Assembly: GCA_024234215.1 (NCBI GenBank) | Contig: JACKOQ010000007.1 | Coordinates: forward strand, 1 to 54,859 | Source of the DNA: Pseudomonadales bacterium | GTDB taxonomy: Bacteria > Pseudomonadota > Gammaproteobacteria > Pseudomonadales > UBA5862 | DNA length: 54,859 nucleotides | Direction of reading: 5' to 3' | Part shown: positions 25,210 through 32,673 of the stretch, piece after piece | How the letters are laid out: every line of letters begins with the position of its first letter | How positions within the stretch are numbered: position 1 is the stretch's first letter | Notes under the pieces: generated by a model | The model's database searches: none | Seen by the model: the letters and a program-made list of their open reading frames with translations, nothing else | What the model was told of the DNA's origin: nothing | Program-made: the position numbers and the translations under genes

Positions 25210-25905
25210 ATGGACAAGCTGCACTATCAGATACAGGACTCGGTCTGCACGATTCATCTGGATGACGGCAAGGTCAATGCGATGAATCTGGTCTTTTTCG
25301 AGGAGCTGCATGCCGCGCTCGACCAGGCGGAAAAATTCCGCTGCCGGGCCGTGGTGATCGATGGGCGGGAGGGCGTCTTCTCGGCCGGACTCGACCTCAA
25401 ATACATGCCGACGCTCGAACCGGCCGAGCGTGCCCGCTTCAGTCAGACCTTTGCCCGCGCCATTCTGCGGCTCTACACGCTGCCGATCCCCTCGGTGGCG
25501 GCGATTGCCGGCCATGCCATTGCCGGCGGCGCGATTCTGGCCTTTGCCTGCGATTGCCGCTACGCGCTCGATGGGCACTATCTGATCCAGCTCAACGAGA
25601 TCAAGAACAGGATGGCGCTGCCGAACTGGATGAGCCTGATCGCCTCGACGGTGGCCGCACCCGCCACCCTGACCCAGTTGGCGCTGCATGCCCGCGCCTA
25701 CCGCCCGCGCGAAGCCTTTGCAGCCCAGCTTCTGACCGGATTGGCCGGCGACGGCAATGAGCTGAACGAACTGCTCCAGCAGTGCTGCCGCGACTTCTTC
25801 GAGTTCGACCCCGCCAGTTACGCCACCACCAAACGCTGGATGCGCAATGGTGCTGCCGAGCAGGCGCTGTCGCATCTGAAGGATGTGCAGGCCACACTGA
25901 TGTGA
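25210..25905 (+). CDS. Enoyl-CoA hydratase/isomerase family protein, isomerase-like active site
   Basis: A 231-residue crotonase-fold protein. The oxyanion-hole segments are FSAGLDLKYM (57-66) and AIAGHAIAGGAILAF (98-112). True hydratases carry a glutamate in the GGGCELA segment; here that position is isoleucine (I109). The second acidic residue is kept as E130 in IQLNEIKNRMALPNW, and this LNE-x(5-7)-P-x-W pattern resembles delta3,delta2-enoyl-CoA isomerases, which use a single glutamate. I therefore favour an isomerase over a hydratase. The ATG has an excellent AAAGGAG Shine-Dalgarno. It is transcribed divergently from the exporter operon, with a 174-bp intergenic region, and stands alone. 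Confidence 0.85.
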   Translation: MDKLHYQIQDSVCTIHLDDGKVNAMNLVFFEELHAALDQAEKFRCRAVVIDGREGVFSAGLDLKYMPTLEPAERARFSQTFARAILRLYTLPIPSVAAIAGHAIAGGAILAFACDCRYALDGHYLIQLNEIKNRMALPNWMSLIASTVAAPATLTQLALHARAYRPREAFAAQLLTGLAGDGNELNELLQQCCRDFFEFDPASYATTKRWMRNGAAEQALSHLKDVQATLM

Positions 25906-25946
25906 TGTGCGGCTCGGGCCGACCACCGTCCGGGCCATTTCACCAC

Positions 25947-27014
25947 TCAGAAGGGCTGGGTCTCGCCGATGTGCGGAATCCAGATCCGTTCGGCCGCCAC
26001 CCCCTGCTGCGTGGCGGCAGCGCGAAAGCGTGTCGGCGCTTCCATCAATCGATCGAAGCCGAGCTGCACGGTGCCCCAGTGCATCGCCGCCATCCGCCGT
26101 GCCCGCAGATCGAGCCCCAGCCGCAGGCAGTCGGCCGGTTCGCAGTGGTGTCCCGCCATCACCTCCCGCGGCAGAAAGGCCCCAATCGACAGCAGCGCCA
26201 GGTCGAACGGCCCATACTGCTCGCCCAACTGGCGGTAGTGGGGACCATACTCCGCATCGCCACCGAAGTAGAGCCGCTTGCCGGTGGCCGAGACGATCGA
26301 GAAGCCTGCCCACAGGGTGTCGTTGGTCTTGAACAGCGTGCGCTTCGACCAGTGGATCACCGGCAGCGCAGTGATGCGCAGTCCGGAAAACTCACTGCTC
26401 TGATGCCAGTCGAGCTCCACCACCTGCGTCAGTCCCTGCTCACGCACCAGCTCACCGAGCCCCAGCGGCACGATCACCAGCGGATTCTGCCGCCTGGCGA
26501 GCTGCCGCAGGGTCGCAGTGTCAAAATGGTCGTAATGGCTGTGGCTGATCAGCAGCAGGTCGATGCGCGGCAGACTCTCCACCGGCAGTGCTGGAGGGAC
26601 CACCCGCCTGGGACCAAAGGGCGGCAGCGGCGAACAGTGGTCGCTGAACCAGGGATCGGTCAGCAGGGTCACGCCGCCCATGCGCACCAGTGCGGTCATG
26701 TGACCGATCCAGGTGACACTGTCGCCCTGGGCGTGGCGATCGAGCCCCGCCTGCACCTGCGATACCGACCAGCGATGGTCTGCCGGCAATTGGCTCACGT
26801 CGGCGCGCTGAAACGGAAACTGCACGATGAAGGGCAGCTTGCGCCACCAGGGGCCGGTGGGCGGACTTTGCGGGAGATTGCGAAAGCCACCCCCCGGAAG
26901 ATGGTGCGATGGTGACTCGGCAGAGTGTCCGGCACTGTCGCAGCCAGCCAGAAAAGCGCCCAGCAAGAGTGCGAGCAGCAGCCTGCTCAATGGCAGACGA
27001 AGTCGGTTTGTCAT
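25947..27014 (-). CDS. Lipoprotein with metallo-beta-lactamase fold (NAPE-PLD/UlaG-like hydrolase)
   Basis: A 355-residue protein with a lipoprotein signal ending in LGAFLAGC (lipid-modified C25). The metallo-beta-lactamase fold follows, with ISHSHYDHFD (H158, H160, D162, H163), a later metal histidine in ALPVIHW, FGGDAEYG and AMHWGT. The WIGHMTALVRMGGVTLLTDPWFS lead-in is shared with N-acyl-phosphatidylethanolamine phospholipase D and related hydrolases. Being lipid-anchored and probably periplasmic, it may act on a lipid or phosphodiester substrate, but none can be named. It converges with the enoyl-CoA isomerase-like gene and diverges from the cytochrome b561 gene. Confidence 0.85.
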   Translation of the reverse strand: MTNRLRLPLSRLLLALLLGAFLAGCDSAGHSAESPSHHLPGGGFRNLPQSPPTGPWWRKLPFIVQFPFQRADVSQLPADHRWSVSQVQAGLDRHAQGDSVTWIGHMTALVRMGGVTLLTDPWFSDHCSPLPPFGPRRVVPPALPVESLPRIDLLLISHSHYDHFDTATLRQLARRQNPLVIVPLGLGELVREQGLTQVVELDWHQSSEFSGLRITALPVIHWSKRTLFKTNDTLWAGFSIVSATGKRLYFGGDAEYGPHYRQLGEQYGPFDLALLSIGAFLPREVMAGHHCEPADCLRLGLDLRARRMAAMHWGTVQLGFDRLMEAPTRFRAAATQQGVAAERIWIPHIGETQPF

Positions 27015-27037
27015 TTTCGATTCAGCGCGTGTATGGT
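27008..27037 (+). promoter_or_regulatory. Possible promoter of the cytochrome b561-yceI operon
   Basis: TTGTCA (five of six matches to the -35 consensus) and TATGGT (four of six to the -10) are separated by 18 bp, about 35 bp upstream of the chosen ATG. It overlaps the start of the divergent lipoprotein gene. This is a consensus match only. Confidence 0.35.
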
Positions 27038-27073
27038 AAAAGCCGATCGGGGCAATTGCTCATGGGGCATGGC

Positions 27074-27661
27074 ATGCAGTTGAAGGATCGCGCACAGGGG
27101 TACGGCTGGATCAGCTGGCTGCTGCACTGGCCGTCGGCGCTCCTCATTGTCGGCCTCTTTGCGCTTGGACTCTACATGCGCGGCCTCGACTACTACCACC
27201 CCTGGTACCACCGGGCCCCGGCGCTGCACAAACAGATCGGCATCCTGCTCGCCACCATCACCCTGCTGCGGCTGTGCTGGCGGCTCTTCAACCGCACGCC
27301 GCCGTTCGAAGCGATGCTCGCACCATGGGAACGAATCGTCGCAACTCTGGCACACCAGCTGCTCTATCTGCTGCTGTTCCTCACTCTCGCCACTGGCTAT
27401 CTGATCGCCACCGGCGGCGGTCAGGCAGTGTCGCTGACCGACATGCTGAGCATCCCCTCACTGGTTCGACTGCACGACAGCGACACCGAAGAACTCGTGG
27501 GGGAACTGCATGAGCTGTTCAGTTTTCTGCTGATCGGCCTGACCCTGCTTCATGCCCTGGCCGCCTGCAAGCATCACTGGATCGACCGAAACCGCACCCT
27601 GCTGCGCATGCTCTGGCCGGGTTCGACATCCCCCACCGCCCCTCAGGAGAGAGAACCATGA
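27074..27661 (+). CDS. Cytochrome b561 family membrane protein
   Basis: A 195-residue protein with four membrane helices (about 13-33, 46-65, 84-106 and 138-162) of the di-haem cytochrome b561 type. Conserved histidines that would bind two b haems are visible in LLHWPSAL, ALHKQIG, LAHQLLY and GELHELFSFLL. The family passes electrons between quinol and periplasmic partners. The ATG chosen aligns with the family N-terminus; an ATG four codons earlier is possible, and a still longer open frame upstream lies antisense to the lipoprotein gene. Its stop overlaps the yceI ATG by 4 nt (ATGA), the classic yceJ-yceI arrangement. Confidence 0.92.
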   Translation: MQLKDRAQGYGWISWLLHWPSALLIVGLFALGLYMRGLDYYHPWYHRAPALHKQIGILLATITLLRLCWRLFNRTPPFEAMLAPWERIVATLAHQLLYLLLFLTLATGYLIATGGGQAVSLTDMLSIPSLVRLHDSDTEELVGELHELFSFLLIGLTLLHALAACKHHWIDRNRTLLRMLWPGSTSPTAPQEREP

Positions 27662-28245
27662 AACGCCCCTTCCACCGCCGATTGCCCCTCGCCGCCACCG
27701 TGGCAGGCCTGTTGCTGAGCCCCATCGGCCAGGCGGCCGACTACCTGATCGATACCAAGGGCAGCCACGCCTTCATCCAGTTCCGCATCCAGCATCTGGG
27801 GTACAGTTGGCTCTACGGTCGCTTCAACAGTTTCGATGGCCGGTTCAGTTGGGACGAAAAGCAGCCGACCGCCTCGAAGGTGGAGGTCAACATCGATCCC
27901 GCCAGCATCGACTCGAACCACGTTGAACGCGACAACCATCTGCGCTCAAAGGATTTTCTCGACGTCAAACAGTTCCCGACCGCCCACTTCGTCAGCACCT
28001 CGGTTGCTGCGGAGGCCGGGGGGGGGCTGCTGCTGAAGGGCAAGCTCAGTCTGCATGGCGTCACCCGCGACATCGACATCAAGATGCACAAGCTAGGCGA
28101 AGGGGCCGACCCCTGGGGTGGCTATCGTGCCGGTTTCGCTGGCACCACGACGCTCAGACTGAAGGACTATGGCATCCAGCGCGACCTGGGCCCCGCTTCG
28201 CAGGAGGTGGAGCTGACGCTGTCGATCGAGGGTGTGCGACAATAG
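27658..28245 (+). CDS. yceI: YceI family periplasmic protein
   Basis: A 195-residue protein with a Sec signal (cleavage after GQA, about residue 26) and a YceI beta-barrel domain: DTKGSHAFIQFRIQHLGYSWLYGRF at the N-terminus, SRDHNHLRSKDFL-like VERDNHLRSKDFLD, and KGKLSLHGVTRDI. The fold binds a polyisoprenoid or amide lipid in a lipocalin-like pocket. It is translationally coupled to the cytochrome b561 gene. An uninterrupted run of nine G inside the coding sequence (28018-28026) encodes three glycines and is a possible slippage site. Confidence 0.95.
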   Translation: MKRPFHRRLPLAATVAGLLLSPIGQAADYLIDTKGSHAFIQFRIQHLGYSWLYGRFNSFDGRFSWDEKQPTASKVEVNIDPASIDSNHVERDNHLRSKDFLDVKQFPTAHFVSTSVAAEAGGGLLLKGKLSLHGVTRDIDIKMHKLGEGADPWGGYRAGFAGTTTLRLKDYGIQRDLGPASQEVELTLSIEGVRQ

Positions 28246-28269
28246 CCGCCCTGTTCAACCGGGGCGGCT
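28244..28269 (+). terminator. Hairpin terminator after yceI
   Basis: A perfect 8-bp stem (AGCCGCCC / GGGCGGCT) with a 10-nt loop starts inside the yceI stop codon and is followed by a short T-containing tail (TGATTC). The weak T tract makes it a partial or factor-assisted terminator. Confidence 0.6.
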
Positions 28270-28353
28270 TGATTCAGCATCGATCGCCCCCATTGCACAA
28301 CGACACCCCGCCGGGGTCAGGCAGCGCCTCTTCATCATCCCGCGAGACCATCC

Positions 28354-28689
28354 ATGGCTGAACGCCAACTCTATAAAGTGATCTTCACCAACCAGGGCAA
28401 GGTGTACGAAATCTACGCCCGGCAGATTTACCAGAGCGAGCTCTACGGCTTCATCGAGATCGAGGAGCTGGTGTTCGGCAGCACCACCCAGCTGGTGGTC
28501 GACCCGAGCGAGGAGCGACTGAGGAGCGAGTTCGATTCGGTGACCCGCAGCTACATCCCGATCCACTCGGTGGTTCGCATCGACGAAGTGGAGCGCGAAG
28601 GCGTCGCCAAGATCAGCGAATCAACCGGCGGCAGCAATGTCACCCCGTTTCCCCTTCCGGCCTTTCGCCCCGGCGGTCACAAGGAGTGA
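28354..28689 (+). CDS. DUF1820 family protein
   Basis: A 111-residue protein with the DUF1820 core: LYKVIFTNQGKVYEIYAR at the N-terminus, then GFIEIEELVFG and the EERLRSEFDSVTRSYIPIHSVVRIDEV segment. The family is small, cytoplasmic and restricted to Proteobacteria, and has no assigned function. The C-terminal 25 residues are variable. It follows yceI by 108 bp, beyond a hairpin, so it may have its own promoter. It converges on the aminotransferase gene with an 18-bp gap. Confidence 0.88.
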   Translation: MAERQLYKVIFTNQGKVYEIYARQIYQSELYGFIEIEELVFGSTTQLVVDPSEERLRSEFDSVTRSYIPIHSVVRIDEVEREGVAKISESTGGSNVTPFPLPAFRPGGHKE

Positions 28690-28707
28690 CCGCTGCAAGG
28701 AGACCTT

Positions 28708-29991
28708 TCACGCTCGGCTGGCCAGTCGCTGCCTGAGTGTCGCCAGTTCGACACAGAGAACGAAGACCTCCATGCTCCGATCGATCTCCTCCAGCGAGGG
28801 AAAGGAGGGGGCAAGACGGATGTTGCTGTCCTGCGGATCGCGCCCGTAAGGGAAGCTGGCTCCGGCCGGCGTCAGCGCCACTCCCGCCGCGCGACAGAGC
28901 CCGACCACTTCGCTGGCCAACCCCGGCAGGGTGTTGAAGGAGATGAAGTAGCCGCCCCTTGGACTGGTCCAGCTGGCGATCTCCTTGCCCCCCAGTGCAG
29001 CCTCCAGCCGCTGCAGCACCCGGTCGAACTTCGGCCGCAGAATCTCGGCATGCTGCCGCATCAAGGCGCGCAGGGTCGACTCATCCTTCAGAAAGCGGAC
29101 GTGACGCAACTGGTTGACCTTGTCCGGACCAATGGTCGACATGCCGAGATGGGCACGAAACCGGGCCAGATTGGCCGGTGCCGAGGCCAGAAAAGAGATG
29201 CCGGCCCCGGCATGGGTGATCTTGGAGGTCGAACCGGTGATGAAGATCGACGTCTGGGTGCCCAGCCTCCGTGCCAGCTCCATCAGATTGGCGAGCGCAT
29301 CGCCCGGCGTATGGAGGTCATGCACCGTGTAGGCGTTGTCCCACATCACCACGAAATCCTTCGGTGCGATGCGACCGAGCGCCGCGATGCGGGCCACGGT
29401 CTCGTCGCTGTAGGTCTCGCCGGTGGGATTGGCGTATTTGGGCACGCACCAGATGCCCTTGATCGAAGGATCCTGCCCGATCAGCGCCTCGACCTGCGCC
29501 ATGTCGGGGCCCTGACCGGTCAGTGCGACCGGCACCATCTCGATACCGAGGTGCTGACAGATCGAAAAGTGGCGGTCATAGCCCGGCACCGGACAGAGAA
29601 ACTTCACTCCGCCCTGTTCGCGCCAGGGCGTGGCATCCGGCCGCAGGCCGAAAAAGTGAGAGAAAAACAGCACCCGATACATCAACTCAAGGCTGCTGTT
29701 GCCGCCAACCAGCACCTCGTCACTGCCGACCTCGAGCAGCGCAGCGCCCAACCGCTTGGCCTCAGGCAGACCATCGAGCCCACCATAGTTGCGTGCATCG
29801 GTGCCATCCTCGGCCAGATGTCCACCCTCGAGCGGACCCAGCAGCGCGTCGGAAAGATCGAGCTGGGCCGGACTCGGCTTGCCACGGGTCAGATCGAGCT
29901 TCAGCCCGGCCGCACACCACTGTGTGTAGGCGTGGCTCAACACCTGTTCACGCGCCAACAGTTGCTCTTCTGGAAGCTGAAGCAGTGACAA
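28708..29991 (-). CDS. Pyridoxal-phosphate aminotransferase (atypical aspartate aminotransferase, type Ic-like)
   Basis: The protein belongs to the fold-type I aminotransferases of the atypical aspartate aminotransferase class: LDLTRGKPSPAQLDLS near the N-terminus, RNYGGLDGLPEAK, the PKYANPTGETYSDE substrate block, VMWDNAYTVHD, and the PLP lysine in TGSTSKITHAGAGISF (K257 with the chosen start). A C-terminal SNIRLAPSFPS holds the carboxylate-binding arginine. I chose the TTG at 29991 because it has AAGGAG exactly 6 nt upstream and gives an N-terminus like relatives; a GTG 14 codons upstream (30033) lacks a good Shine-Dalgarno. Length is then 427. Function is inferred as aspartate:2-oxoglutarate transamination. 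Confidence 0.88.
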   Translation of the reverse strand: MSLLQLPEEQLLAREQVLSHAYTQWCAAGLKLDLTRGKPSPAQLDLSDALLGPLEGGHLAEDGTDARNYGGLDGLPEAKRLGAALLEVGSDEVLVGGNSSLELMYRVLFFSHFFGLRPDATPWREQGGVKFLCPVPGYDRHFSICQHLGIEMVPVALTGQGPDMAQVEALIGQDPSIKGIWCVPKYANPTGETYSDETVARIAALGRIAPKDFVVMWDNAYTVHDLHTPGDALANLMELARRLGTQTSIFITGSTSKITHAGAGISFLASAPANLARFRAHLGMSTIGPDKVNQLRHVRFLKDESTLRALMRQHAEILRPKFDRVLQRLEAALGGKEIASWTSPRGGYFISFNTLPGLASEVVGLCRAAGVALTPAGASFPYGRDPQDSNIRLAPSFPSLEEIDRSMEVFVLCVELATLRQRLASRA

Positions 29992-30074
29992 GAGAGACTC
30001 CTTGGGCAGGTTTGGAAGGGGTGGACCACCCACGACCGCGCCGGCAACAGAGCGCCAGCCGATCAGGGGCGGCC

Positions 30075-30080
30075 ATTATA
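30075..30080 (-). promoter_or_regulatory. Consensus -10 box upstream of the aminotransferase gene
   Basis: A perfect TATAAT on the minus strand sits in a locally A/T-rich stretch (TCTTATTTATAATGG) in the 146-bp gap between rluB and the aminotransferase. The hexamer 17 bp upstream (GGGCAA) is a poor -35. A start at about 30068 would give a leader of about 77 nt to the TTG codon. Confidence 0.45.
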
Positions 30081-30103
30081 AATAAGACGAACGGTTCTTG
30101 CCC

Positions 30104-30137
30104 GGCGATTGCTGAATGAAGCCGCCAGCAGATCGCC
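30104..30137 (-). terminator. Hairpin directly after the rluB stop
   Basis: GGCGAT and TGCTG on one arm pair with CAGCA and ATCGCC on the other (11 bp with one bulged base, 11-nt loop), starting at the base after the rluB stop codon. No T tract follows at once. It probably marks the end of the rnm-yciO-trpS-scpA-scpB-rluB transcript, just upstream of the aminotransferase promoter. Confidence 0.5.
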
Positions 30138-31238
30138 TCAGCGGCGCGGCCTGGTCGGCGCCGACTTGCCACCTGCTGGCCGGCGAGCCGGCTGCTTCCG
30201 TGCAGTCTGCGGTCGGTTGCTGAGCGCATCGTCCGGTGTGCGCCGACGTGGTGGCCGCTCCGCCGCGCGCTGCGCCGCGGCAGCAGGCGATGACGCCGAA
30301 CCTCTGCCGCGCGCCGGAGCGGTTTCGCGGGTCTCATCCGCCGTGCGTGACCGCGGGCTGCGTCGAAGCGATGCGCCGAAACGCGGCGCCGCCGGCGCGT
30401 CTGTGCGCTCCCGTCCGACCATGCCACGGCCACGACCGGCGGGTTTTCTGGTACGTTCGGCGGTCGCCTCGTCGGCCACGAAATCGGCCGGCAGCGGGAT
30501 GTTGGCGTAGCGGCACAGCGCCTCGATCTGCGGTCGCTCCAGCTCCTGGTAGCGCCCCTGCTTCACTGCCGACGGCAGAAAGATCGGCCCGAAACGGACC
30601 CGTTTGAGGCGGCTGACCCGAATCCCCTGCGACTCCCACATCCGCCGCACCAGCCGGTTGCGTCCCTCCATCACGGTGACGTAAAACCAGCGATTGATCC
30701 CCTGCCCGCCCCCATCGCCAAGATCGGTGAAGCGGGCCGGCCCATCCTCGAGCTGCACGCCGGTCAACAGCCGTTCGCGGACGCCCTCGGGCAGCTCGCC
30801 GAACACCCGCACCAGGTACTCGCGGTCGATGGCAGTGGAGGGGTGCATCAGCCGGTTGGCCAGCTCACCCTCATTGGTGAACAGCATCAGACCGCTGCTG
30901 TTGAGATCGAGTCGGCCCACGGCGATCCAGCGGCCATACGGCAGTTTGGGCAGGTTGGAGAAGACCGTCGGCCGCCCCTCGGGATCACTGCGGGTGCAGA
31001 TCTCGCCCTCGGGTTTGTGGTAGATCAGCAGTCGGGTCTGCTGCTTCACCGGCGGCCTGATGGTCACCGGACGTCCGGCCAGAGTCACCTTGTCGCTTGC
31101 TGTCACCCGGTCGCCCAGCCGGGCCACCCGACCATTGAGGGTGACCTGTCCCTCGGCGATCAACTGTTCAAGCGCGCGACGGGAGCCCAGTCCGCAACGG
31201 GCCAGTGCTTTGTGCAATTTTTCGGTCGGTACAGTCAT
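30138..31238 (-). CDS. rluB: 23S rRNA pseudouridine(2605) synthase RluB
   Basis: The 366-residue protein has an S4 RNA-binding domain (1-60), the RsuA/RluB catalytic domain with the aspartate D111 in VGRLDLNSSGLML, and the conserved GRNRLVRRMWESQG block. RluB modifies U2605 of 23S rRNA. From about residue 255 a 110-residue tail follows that is almost only Arg, Pro, Ala, Gly, Ser and Thr, as in several RluB and RluF homologues; it is likely disordered and RNA-contacting. The ATG overlaps the scpB stop (ATGA). It is last in the overlapping run that starts with the RNase AM gene. Confidence 0.94.
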   Translation of the reverse strand: MTVPTEKLHKALARCGLGSRRALEQLIAEGQVTLNGRVARLGDRVTASDKVTLAGRPVTIRPPVKQQTRLLIYHKPEGEICTRSDPEGRPTVFSNLPKLPYGRWIAVGRLDLNSSGLMLFTNEGELANRLMHPSTAIDREYLVRVFGELPEGVRERLLTGVQLEDGPARFTDLGDGGGQGINRWFYVTVMEGRNRLVRRMWESQGIRVSRLKRVRFGPIFLPSAVKQGRYQELERPQIEALCRYANIPLPADFVADEATAERTRKPAGRGRGMVGRERTDAPAAPRFGASLRRSPRSRTADETRETAPARGRGSASSPAAAAQRAAERPPRRRTPDDALSNRPQTARKQPARRPAGGKSAPTRPRR

Positions 31239-31840
31239 GGGTGCTCTCTGGTCAATGGCGTGGTTGGCGGATCAAGTTCACCCAACTCGAGCTGCGGATG
31301 GCTGACATTCAGGTCGACGAGCTCTGCCAGCGGCGGCAGTTCACTGAGGCTCTTGAGGTTGAAATGGTCGAGGAGCTGCCGGGTGGTCGCATAGATCGCC
31401 GGTCGTCCCGGCACTTCGCGGTGGCCGATGACGGCAATCCAGCCCTGTTCGAGCAGACTCTTCATGATCGAGCTGCTGACGGCAACACCACGCACCGCCT
31501 CGATCTCGGCACGGGTGATCGGCTGCCGGTAGAGGATCAGCGCCAGGGTTTCGAGCAGCGCGCGGGAGTAGCGCGGGGGTTTCTCCTGCGCCAGCCGGGT
31601 GACCCAGGGGGCGAACCGCGCCCTGACCTGCATGCGCCAACCGCTGGCCACCTCCTTGAGCTCATAGCCGCGCCCCTCGGCTGCCACACCGACCCTGGTC
31701 AGCGCCTCGCGCAACTGCGACAGCGACGGCTGCTCTGGCGGGTCGAACAGCTGCTGAAGCTGCTCAGGCGTCAAGGGGCGATCCGCCGCCAGCAGCACCG
31801 CTTCGACGATCTCGGCAAGCGTCGGCTGCGCCATGCTCAT
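31235..31840 (-). CDS. scpB: Segregation and condensation protein B
   Basis: ScpB is the winged-helix partner of ScpA in the SMC condensin complex. The 201-residue protein has the two tandem winged-helix domains: an N-terminal LAEIVEAVLLAADRPLTPEQL, then PRYSRALLETLALILYRQPITRAEIEAVRG and the RPAIYATTRQLLDHFNLKSLSELPPL C-terminal signature. Both ends overlap neighbours by 4 nt (ATGA), so translation is coupled with scpA and rluB. No smc gene lies in the window. Confidence 0.95.
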   Translation of the reverse strand: MSMAQPTLAEIVEAVLLAADRPLTPEQLQQLFDPPEQPSLSQLREALTRVGVAAEGRGYELKEVASGWRMQVRARFAPWVTRLAQEKPPRYSRALLETLALILYRQPITRAEIEAVRGVAVSSSIMKSLLEQGWIAVIGHREVPGRPAIYATTRQLLDHFNLKSLSELPPLAELVDLNVSHPQLELGELDPPTTPLTREHP

Positions 31841-32658
31841 GCACGCTTCGCCTGCAGATGGATCGGTGCCAGCGGCGCATTCTGCAGCAGTGTCACCAAC
31901 CCCTCCTTGACCAGCTCCATCATCGCCAGAAAGGTGACCACCACGCCAAGCCGCCCCTCTTCGACAGTAAAGAAGAGGGTAAAGGGGAGAAAACCATCAT
32001 GCGACTGGCTGAGCCTCGCCAGAATCGCACTCATCCGCTCCCGGGTCGACAGCAGCTCGCGTGACACCTGATGGTGCTCGAACAGCCGGGCACGCTCCAG
32101 CAGTCCACGCAGCGCTTGCAGCAGTTCATCGAGCTGCAGCGACGGCGGCAGCGGCGCCCGTACCAGCGGCGGCAGCGCACAGTTGAGCAACGCCAGATCG
32201 CGGCCAAGCCGCGGCAGTTGGTCGAGCCGCTCGCCCGCCTGCCGGAACTGCTCGTAGTCGCGCAGCCGCCGTATCAGTTCGGAACGGGGATCTTCGCTCT
32301 CCTCATCGGTGGAGGCAGGCTTTGGCAGCAGCAGGCGGGACTTGATCTCGGCCAGGGTCGCGGCCATCACCAGATACTCCGCCGCCAGTTCGAAGCGGCT
32401 GTCCTGCATCAACTCGACGTAGGCCATGTATTGGCGGGTGATGGCCGCCACCGGGATGTCGAGGATGTCGAGGTTCTGCCGCTTGATCAGATAGAGCAGC
32501 AGGTCGAGCGGCCCCTCGAAGGTCTCAAGAAAGATCTCCAGCGCATCGGGCGGGATGTAGAGCCCCTCAGGGAGGCGGAACAGCGCCTCGCCCTGCACTC
32601 TGGCCAGCGGCAGCTCCTGCTGCAGTGGCACAGGCAAGGGCATCGGTTCAGCCGACAC
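31837..32658 (-). CDS. scpA: Segregation and condensation protein A
   Basis: ScpA is the kleisin that bridges SMC heads. The 273-residue protein shows the family N-terminus FLETFEGPLDLLLYLIKRQNLDILDIPVAAITRQYMAYVE (starting near residue 47) and ends in a winged-helix region that contacts the SMC head. Kleisin-type central residues are charged and poorly conserved. A GTG start at 32658 is used; an ATG five codons later is as plausible. Gap to trpS is 15 bp. Confidence 0.95.
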   Translation of the reverse strand: MSAEPMPLPVPLQQELPLARVQGEALFRLPEGLYIPPDALEIFLETFEGPLDLLLYLIKRQNLDILDIPVAAITRQYMAYVELMQDSRFELAAEYLVMAATLAEIKSRLLLPKPASTDEESEDPRSELIRRLRDYEQFRQAGERLDQLPRLGRDLALLNCALPPLVRAPLPPSLQLDELLQALRGLLERARLFEHHQVSRELLSTRERMSAILARLSQSHDGFLPFTLFFTVEEGRLGVVVTFLAMMELVKEGLVTLLQNAPLAPIHLQAKRA

Positions 32659-32673
32659 GGCCGTGCCGTTGCA

